Source: Amphiura filiformis (taxonomy: Eukaryota > Echinodermata > Ophiuroidea > Amphilepidida > Amphiuridae). From it: DNA of 64,000 bases. Shown piece after piece: positions 57,783-64,000 of the stretch (position 1 is its first letter; each line of letters opens with the position of its first letter). Where the stretch lies: contig NW_027305508.1 in the NCBI RefSeq assembly GCF_039555335.1, positions 248,001 through 312,000 on the forward strand, given 5' to 3'. The translations under genes were made by a program, and so were the position numbers. A model generated the notes under the pieces. That model had not been told where the DNA came from and did not search any database. It saw only the letters and a list, made by a program, of their open reading frames with translations.

Positions 57783-58382
57783 CCCACACACCACCCACTC
57801 CCACACAAACGAATGACCTCCACAATAACCAGCATGGCCAGGCATGGGTTTCCTTCCTTGTTGACGTTCTCCTTCTGGTGCCCTTCGCCCCCTCCCCTCG
57901 GGCCCGTAACATGGGGCGAGAGGGCCGGCCCCAAAACAAATCGCGAAAGGCCAAAAAAGTCCCAATTTTTGACCCCAATCCCATTTGCGAGCGTAGAGCT
58001 ACAGTGTAGCGAAAAGAATAGATTTTTATGCATTTTTAGTCAAAAAAGGTCAAAATTTTGAAAAAAAAACCAACTTTTTTTCATTTCTGCCCAGTCCACT
58101 TGGTCAAAATCAGCCCCCAATATATCCTGGTTACGGGTCTGCCCCACTCTCTCATTCCTCCGCTCCCTTTCTCTCCCTGATCTCCCGTACCTTCTCACTC
58201 TCTCATTTTATACCTACTGAAGTATTTAGTTATCCGTGTACTGTATGGATCATAGCAGAGAAATAAAAGTCCTATGAGTATAAGAAGTATGGAATAAGCC
58301 ACCAGGCGGGTAGTATTTCCAGCTGAATTGAAGCATGTCAAAGTCACCATTTTGTCATGCTAATTTCCTTTGGCATAAAATA
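57783..58382. other. No gene seen
   Basis: Starts C-rich (CCACACACCACCCACTCCCA), then C/T-rich and AT-rich sequence. ORFs on both strands here are compositional and overlap the hAT element. Confidence 0.45.
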
Positions 58383-58985
58383 TATCACACTATCGAAGAA
58401 ACACTTTATGATGTCTATAGTGAAGAAACATGTCTTGAAGAAACATGTCTATTGAAGAAACATGTATATTGAAGAAACATGTCTATTGAAGAAACACTTT
58501 ATGATGTCTATTGAAGAAACATGTCTATTGAAGAAACACTTTATGATGTCTATTGAAGAAACGTGTCTATTGAAGAAACGTGTCTATTGAAGAAACATGT
58601 ATATTGAAGAAACATGTCTATTGAAGAAACACTTTATGATGTCTATTGAAGAAACATGTCTAGGGGGCCTATTGAAGAAACGTGTCTATTGAAGAAACAT
58701 GTCTATTGAAGAAACATGTCTATTGAAGAAACATGTCTATTGAAGAAACACTTTATGATGTCTATTGAAGAAACATGTCTATTGAAGAAACGTGTCTATT
58801 GAAGAAACGTGTCTATTGAAGAAACATGTATATTGAAGAAACACTATTGAAGAAACATATATTTCATTTCTAATTTCCTTTGACATTAATATATCACACC
58901 ATTGAAGAAACATGTCTATTGAAGAAGCATGTCTATTGAAGAAACATTTCTATTGAAGAAACATGTCTATTGAAGAAACAGAAAC
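58383..58985 (+). repeat. Minisatellite of TATTGAAGAAACATGTC units
   Basis: Some thirty 17-bp units TATTGAAGAAACATGTC with variants (ACGTGTC, ACATGTA) and an interspersed longer unit TATTGAAGAAACACTTTATGA...TGTC. Interrupted near 58862-58890 by TTCATTTCTAATTTCCTTTG, which also occurs just before the array (58360), so the array appears partly duplicated. Confidence 0.93.
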
Positions 58986-60725
58986 ATATCTTTCATCACT
59001 GCCATTCATGAAATCATACTCCAGAGTCATGATCATTTGTACGATTCAAGCTCAGGCTCCGTATGCATAACTGTTTGTACTATTTTAAGTTGGCGATGAT
59101 TCTTCTGAGCTGCAGCTGCGCAACGTAAATCCTGCGGAAGGGGCAGAGGAAATAGTTTATATACAATATTAGCCACGATAATGTTATTACTAACTTTATC
59201 CAGAACTTTCTACAAACTCAGTCCTACATGCCCTTCTGCTGATGACGAAACAGAAAGAGAATCTTGATGATCATTCCATTGTTGATGTATAAAGAAGAAG
59301 TCAAGAAGTTGTGCCACAAAGTTCTGTCCATAGCCAAATAATCTATTGCTAGAATGTAATAGTCTAGTCAGGAAGATGATATTTTCCAAGTCAAAATCGC
59401 CTAGACCTGTCGCATTACACTGACATACAAACTATGAACAATTTTTTTTGTTTAAAAACAGTTCTAACATGTTCAGCTGCATGGTTACGATTTGTAGGAC
59501 TAATAATACGTTTTCACGAAATGATTACCCATAGGCCCTATGAGAATAGTTCTTTAGCAGCCTTCAACATATAATTTCGAAATTAAAAAATGTCTAAAAC
59601 GGAACTTTATTCTGTAAATATCAACATGCATTATTCTAACTATTTTAGACACATACTCTTGATCCTAGTTAAGGTTAAGACCAGGTTAAGGGAAATACTT
59701 TTAATCACTATGCATAAGACGAACCGTCAGAGCCACACGCAACAGTGATAGACTCCATAATTCAGCTAGCCCAGAAAAATAAAGCACTAAGTTTTTTTGA
59801 TTTAAGGGGTATACTATAGTCCATACAAGATCACGCCCAACATTTTTTTTAAATTTCGTACCAATTAAATTTAATCGATATACATCGAATATCTTTTTTT
59901 TTTAAAAGCAAAAAAGAGGGGTCACCGAGCTAGTTTTTGAGAAATAACCATTTTAAATTTTTTAATTTTTGGCACATTGTGTTGTTAGGGTGTTTTACGT
60001 ACGCTGCTACTAGGCTGCGCTGTTACAATTGAAGACTTGCACTAAGACTAATTTCAGATTATGCATTCTAATTTTTGGAAAACACATTGTCTTTTCATTA
60101 AAATTAACATAAAATATCCAATTGATGAGCAAACTCATAGCCTACCGTATACCTCAAACTTTGAATGCTATAGACTTGTGTCACGTCTGTGAATTTTGTG
60201 ACTGTTAAGAAATTATGTAGCCATGATTTTGGCCCCGGGTTTTTGGCACATACATATCAATGGCTTATGAAGATTTTCAACATTGGGGGCTGAAAATTGA
60301 AAACAGTTTGGTGGGCCATCCTGGTGCTCGAGGGGGTTTTCCCCCTCGGAGTCAGAAAATTTTGCAAAATATAGGTCACAAACACCCATTTCCCCCTATT
60401 TTATCACATTTTTTTCACCTAGGATTATTGGGGGCGGCTGAAAGGTATTCCATTTCTACCACCCCTGCACCAAAATTACTGAGGGGACTAAGCCCCCAAG
60501 CCCCCGGTTCCTAACTTCCTAAGCATATGTGTATCCCCTCAAATTACAGAACTATTACATTAACATTTATTACCAGTTAGAACCAGCTAAAGGGTTGGGG
60601 TTTAGTTATGTTTCATTTGGCAAAATAAGATAATATTTTTTAATTCCCAAAAAAGTATTGCTGTATTTTTTAGGAATCGGGAATAATTAATGCAAATTAA
60701 AAAGTAACTCACCGGCTCTATCAGT
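58986..60725. other. No gene; scattered copies of repeats seen elsewhere
   Basis: Near 60056 an inverted copy and near 60568-60690 a direct copy of the 44468-45400 repeat words (TTATGTTTCATTTGGCAAAA and neighbours). 60293-60515 is G/C-run-rich (CTCGAGGGGGTTTTCCCCCTCGGAG forms a hairpin). No exon found for the sulfotransferase N-terminus. Confidence 0.5.
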
Positions 60726-61226
60726 ATACACTCTAAAAAGACTAATTTCACACTATTCATTTTTCTGAATAGAAACTCATTCATTTTGATCCCGAACTAA
60801 TTGTTTTGACTTTTGATGAGATATATTGTTCATTTTGATTAGGTATACTATCACTTTTCTTAACGAATAGTGTCCGTTTTTTATTTTAATTGAGCTCAAA
60901 CCCATTTATTTATCCATTACCATTTAAAAAGGTCCTGTCATATCCCCCTCGGAAAAGACAAACTATTCAAATTTCAATTATCTTTTGGTCATTTTTGATA
61001 AGAACCTATTCATTTTTTTTTTTTTTTATTCATTTTTAAAATGACATGGCAATCTTATCAAATTTTAATACGTTTTTTGTCATCATTTGATGAGAAAATC
61101 CTTTTGAAGCGAAGTCTGTTAATTTTTAAGAGAAATCTGTCATGGCCGTCTCCAAAATAGTCATATGCCTACTTATCATATTTGAAAAGATTCTATTCAT
61201 TTGTGAGGAGTTTAATTAGAGTGTAT
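60726..61226. mobile_element. MITE with ATACACTCTAA ends
   Basis: ATACACTCTAAAAAGACTAA at the left and TTTAATTAGAGTGTAT at the right form short inverted ends over 501 bp. The interior is AT-rich with repeated CTATTCATTTTT words. No coding content. Confidence 0.6.
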
Positions 61227-61398
61227 AATAACAGGAATTTCCAACTATAAGTATGCTGTGATAATGACATACTGCAGTTACTGTCCGTTTTCCTATATAC
61301 ACAATACACAGTGCTCTCACCATTGACGCGTGACCTCTACAAATGATGTATGTTGGAAGAATGGGCACTTGACTAGTTAACATCACTGTGTGAAAAAT

Positions 61399-61757
61399 AA
61401 CCAGCCAATATTTAAAGTATTCTCCAAACTTCTAGCAAATATATTTCTCTAACATGATCTAAAATTACAGCTAGGTTAGATGTTCAGAAGGGGTCGCACT
61501 TTCGTAGAATATGAGTGAGGGCAAAGCATAGCTAGCTCATAGCTAGCCAACTCCCCGTGTTAATTGAATGGAGATTTGACCGAAAATATTGAGCTATATT
61601 GGTAACGGACTGCTCCGTTCTGAAGGATGCCACAAAAAAACGGTACAAGCTACATTTAAAGTATTATATGAAATTCTAGAAAATATAGTTTTGTAACATG
61701 TCCTAAATGTTTAGCTAATTTAGGTGTTTGGAGAGGGTCGCACTTTTGTGTTTTAGG
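61399..61757 (+). repeat. Two diverged direct copies of a ~100-bp unit
   Basis: TTTAAAGTATTCTCCAAACT...GCTAGGTTAGATGTTCAGAA...GGGGTCGCACTTTCGT (about 61411-61505) recurs as TTTAAAGTATTATATGAAAT...GCTAATTTAGGTGTTTGGAG...AGGGTCGCACTTTTGT (about 61656-61753). Confidence 0.7.
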
Positions 61758-64000
61758 AAGGATATGTAAACGACAGATAACACCAAAAATATGAAGAAAT
61801 TATTTCCAAACCGTGTTAAGTCAACAATCATTATGTTGCTCATTTTCAAGAATGCTGGTTAACAAAAAGCAGGCCATTGTCTCATTTCGTGAACAAAGGT
61901 ACACATACCATTGTTTCCTTCCGTTTCCTTTATAATCGGATACTCAACTGAAGCTATAATACCAGCTTTATTGCGATGTCGCACATGTAAAACAGACACA
62001 TGTCCACAACCAGAGAAGATCCGATTTAATCAGTTGAGCTGTTTCAATGAGTGTTATCTTGGTTTAATAGCTTTTAATGGGGTTTAAGTCCTGCAAAGGT
62101 CGAGATGAATTCTACTGTAGACATGACTGCATCATGATTAAAATGAACTGACAAGCCCGTGCTTATTCATTCTTATGATTCATATAGCAAGGTGACGCTG
62201 TGCGTAAGTTTTTATTCACCTGACAAATTTGTTTCATTGGTAATGTTAAGGATAGACGAGGTATTGTTGGTCGAAGCAGCCGAAAAATTAATTTTCATTA
62301 TCTGAATCTTCAATATGCCAGGTGATAGTGTACAAAAACGTATAGTACTTTCTTAAATTCCTGATTTATTTCATATCTTTATTTATATAAAGCAAAAAAC
62401 AAACCAAAAATATTATATAATAATAATAAAATATCGCTCAAATAAACAAAAATCACACACACAAAAAACAAAAAGAAACAACCAAACAAAACAAAACAAT
62501 AACCAAACAAACAAACAAAACATCAAAAAAGCTCTTTATCTTTACAACTTTAAAATTCTTACTTTCTTTATCCCTTCAACATGTTTATAGCCTATATGCG
62601 TTATGCGTTTTTAGTCAAATTTCAATTTTGTTATTCTTTGCCAAATCATAAACATGTTATTAGTAACAACTCTTCTGGTCATTTGTGGTGTTCTATCTGA
62701 ATTTAGACATCATTTCAAAATTGTTCTGTTTTTCCACAATACAAATTTGGATGAATCCAATTGGGTGTAAGTTGGGACATGTGAAGGCCTAAATATTACA
62801 AACTAGCGGGAGACCCGCGCTGAAAGTGAAATCATCTCTGAGTCTATTCGCGAACAAGATTTAGCGACTTCCTTTTATTTATATAGATACAAATGTGCCA
62901 AAATATTTAGATATTATCATTAACAGTTATTATTATTATTTAACGAAACTCATTTAAAAATCGTACATTATGACTTTAAAATACATAGGCCTAAATTCAA
63001 AATTATTATTATCTATTAGATTGGGCTGTGTACTCTCAGACATGCATGTAGTAAAAGTGCCATAACTTTGTAATCATTCACGCAAGACATATAAAAGTAT
63101 ACATTTTTATAACGGCAATACATCAATGAATCTTAATATAAATACAGATTTGGTGTAAAAACAACAATTATGAAGAAAATCACAAAAAAGTGAGTTTTTG
63201 GCAATTTTTGTTCGGTACATCATAACAAAAAACACTCTTTCCAAAAATGTTTGTTTTGTTTTTTTCTTAATCTTGAGACACCATTTCAAAAACGGTTTTT
63301 TAGTTTTTGATATTGGCCTTATTTTTGAGATATTGACCATATAAGGCATCAAAATGAACTTTTAAAATTCACAAACGCCTATTTGCACAAAATGATGCCT
63401 AAAATCGGAAATAGACCAAAATATTAAAAAATGAGAAAACCGTTTCTTAAGTCGGGCATGATTTTTATGATGAGCATAATTGCTTACCTATAGATACTGT
63501 ATTTATTGAGTTATCGTGTACCTAAATCGTCATTTTACCGAGAAAATGAACATTGAAATAAAGGCCGTTGAAGTTTAAAGTGGTCACATTTTGCACTTTG
63601 ATCGAAGCTCACAGGAGAATGCGGCAGTTCTCGTTTTTCTACCTTACATTACGTGAACATCAGGTAAATCCACAGCCCCTTCAGAAGTTTGGGCGAAATC
63701 TATTCATATCTTGGTGTTTAAATCGGGGGAAAGAACTTGAAAAAATTCACATTTTATCAGCTAAAACGGAGCCATTTGACCGCTAGGTTTTTATGAAATC
63801 AGTGCTTCCGTGGCGCTTCCATAAGATGCGCCACGCATACAGATAAGCGTTGCGTATGCGTAGCGTATCTGTGCGTTAACATATTGCGCGTCTACAAAAC
63901 GCGATGCGTTGGTGCTCGCGTATAGGGCCTACCCCGATGGTACAACAAAGATTTTCTTTCCTTTTAAATTGCGGAAACGAGTGAAATAGTGAAATAAAAT
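61758..64000. other. Window end: no supported gene
   Basis: 62430-62525 is a low-complexity A/C tract (AAACAAACAAAAC). A dispersed repeat lies at 62802-62889. A 72-codon ORF at 63568-63786 (MKFKVVTFCTLIEAHRRMRQ...) has no recognised domain. Near 63806-63890, GTGGCGC...GCGCCAC and GCATACAGATAAGC...GCGTATCTGTGC form hairpins. Confidence 0.5.
62802..62889 (+). repeat. Dispersed repeat, copy of 28429-28500
   Basis: ACTAGCGGGAGACCCGCGCT, then GAAAGTGAAATCATCTCTGA, ending CTTTTATTTATATAGATAC. It shares all but a few bases with the copy at 28429, and its ACTAGCGGG start with the hairpin at 26652. Confidence 0.8.

Noticed and set aside
57624..58061. Overlapping ORFs of 83-123 codons on both strands
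   Set aside because: Compositional by-products of C-rich sequence next to and within the hAT-like element.
59040..59126. Possible N-terminal exon of the sulfotransferase on the minus strand (acceptor CCTTCCGCAG)
   Set aside because: The acceptor is good, but the only long frame has no fitting donor in the phase needed by exon 54507-54574, and no membrane segment is encoded.
63568..63786. 72-codon plus-strand ORF (MKFKVVTFCTLIEAHRRM...)
   Set aside because: Looks somewhat protein-like but no domain or exon structure could be supported; it may be a repeat-borne ORF.

Overview
This window reads as non-coding-rich animal DNA, probably from a marine invertebrate deuterostome such as an echinoderm. 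That placement is inferred from the gene content, GT-AG introns, very dense inverted-repeat transposons and the recurrent TAGGCCTA-type words; no marker gene fixes the species. Only two host genes are supported. On the + strand, 2170-10286 holds the 3' nine exons of a GGA gene (Golgi-localised, gamma-ear-containing, ARF-binding clathrin adaptor): the end of the GAT domain, the hinge and the gamma-adaptin ear (GAE). The VHS part and the start of GAT must lie before base 1. On the - strand, 45589-54574 holds a carbohydrate sulfotransferase of the HNK-1/CHST8-14 type (Sulfotransfer_2 family), in which one coding exon is split by a 5.4-kb transposon. The first (N-terminal) exons of this gene are not identified.

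Layout. 1-1272: 5' part of a CR1/L2-like non-LTR retrotransposon on the - strand. 2170-10286: GGA, with a triplicated exon end and several small inverted-repeat elements in its introns. 10287-17553: 3' UTR, a series of MITE-like foldbacks and a decayed mariner. 17915-24359: two 3-kb direct repeats, each carrying a 1.4-kb foldback built of GC-rich tandem units, separated by a 414-bp element that recurs, identical by eye, at 43016. 24360-36729: MITEs, a long (TTTA)n tract, a deleted mariner and a LINE 3' end. 36730-40476: a 3.7-kb segment bounded by inverted G-rich ends, with another mariner derivative and unrecognised acidic ORFs. 40600-45400: satellite-like arrays. 45589-54574: the sulfotransferase, interrupted at 46406-51831 by a foldback transposon made of some 260 TTCGCGAA-centred 20-bp units. 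54959-56916: a PIF/Harbinger-like element with TTA duplications and an internal minisatellite. 57347-57774: a hAT-like element with exact 8-bp duplications. 58383 to the end: minisatellite, MITE and anonymous sequence.

The two genes act in related compartments (trans-Golgi sorting and Golgi glycan sulfation), but nothing suggests they work together; their proximity is probably chance. Both show damage: a one-base deletion in the GGA ear and the transposon in the sulfotransferase exon. The first may be a sequence error and the second an insertion polymorphism. No prokaryotic-type system, CRISPR array or operon was seen. The most unusual content is the variety of foldback elements built from internal tandem repeats.
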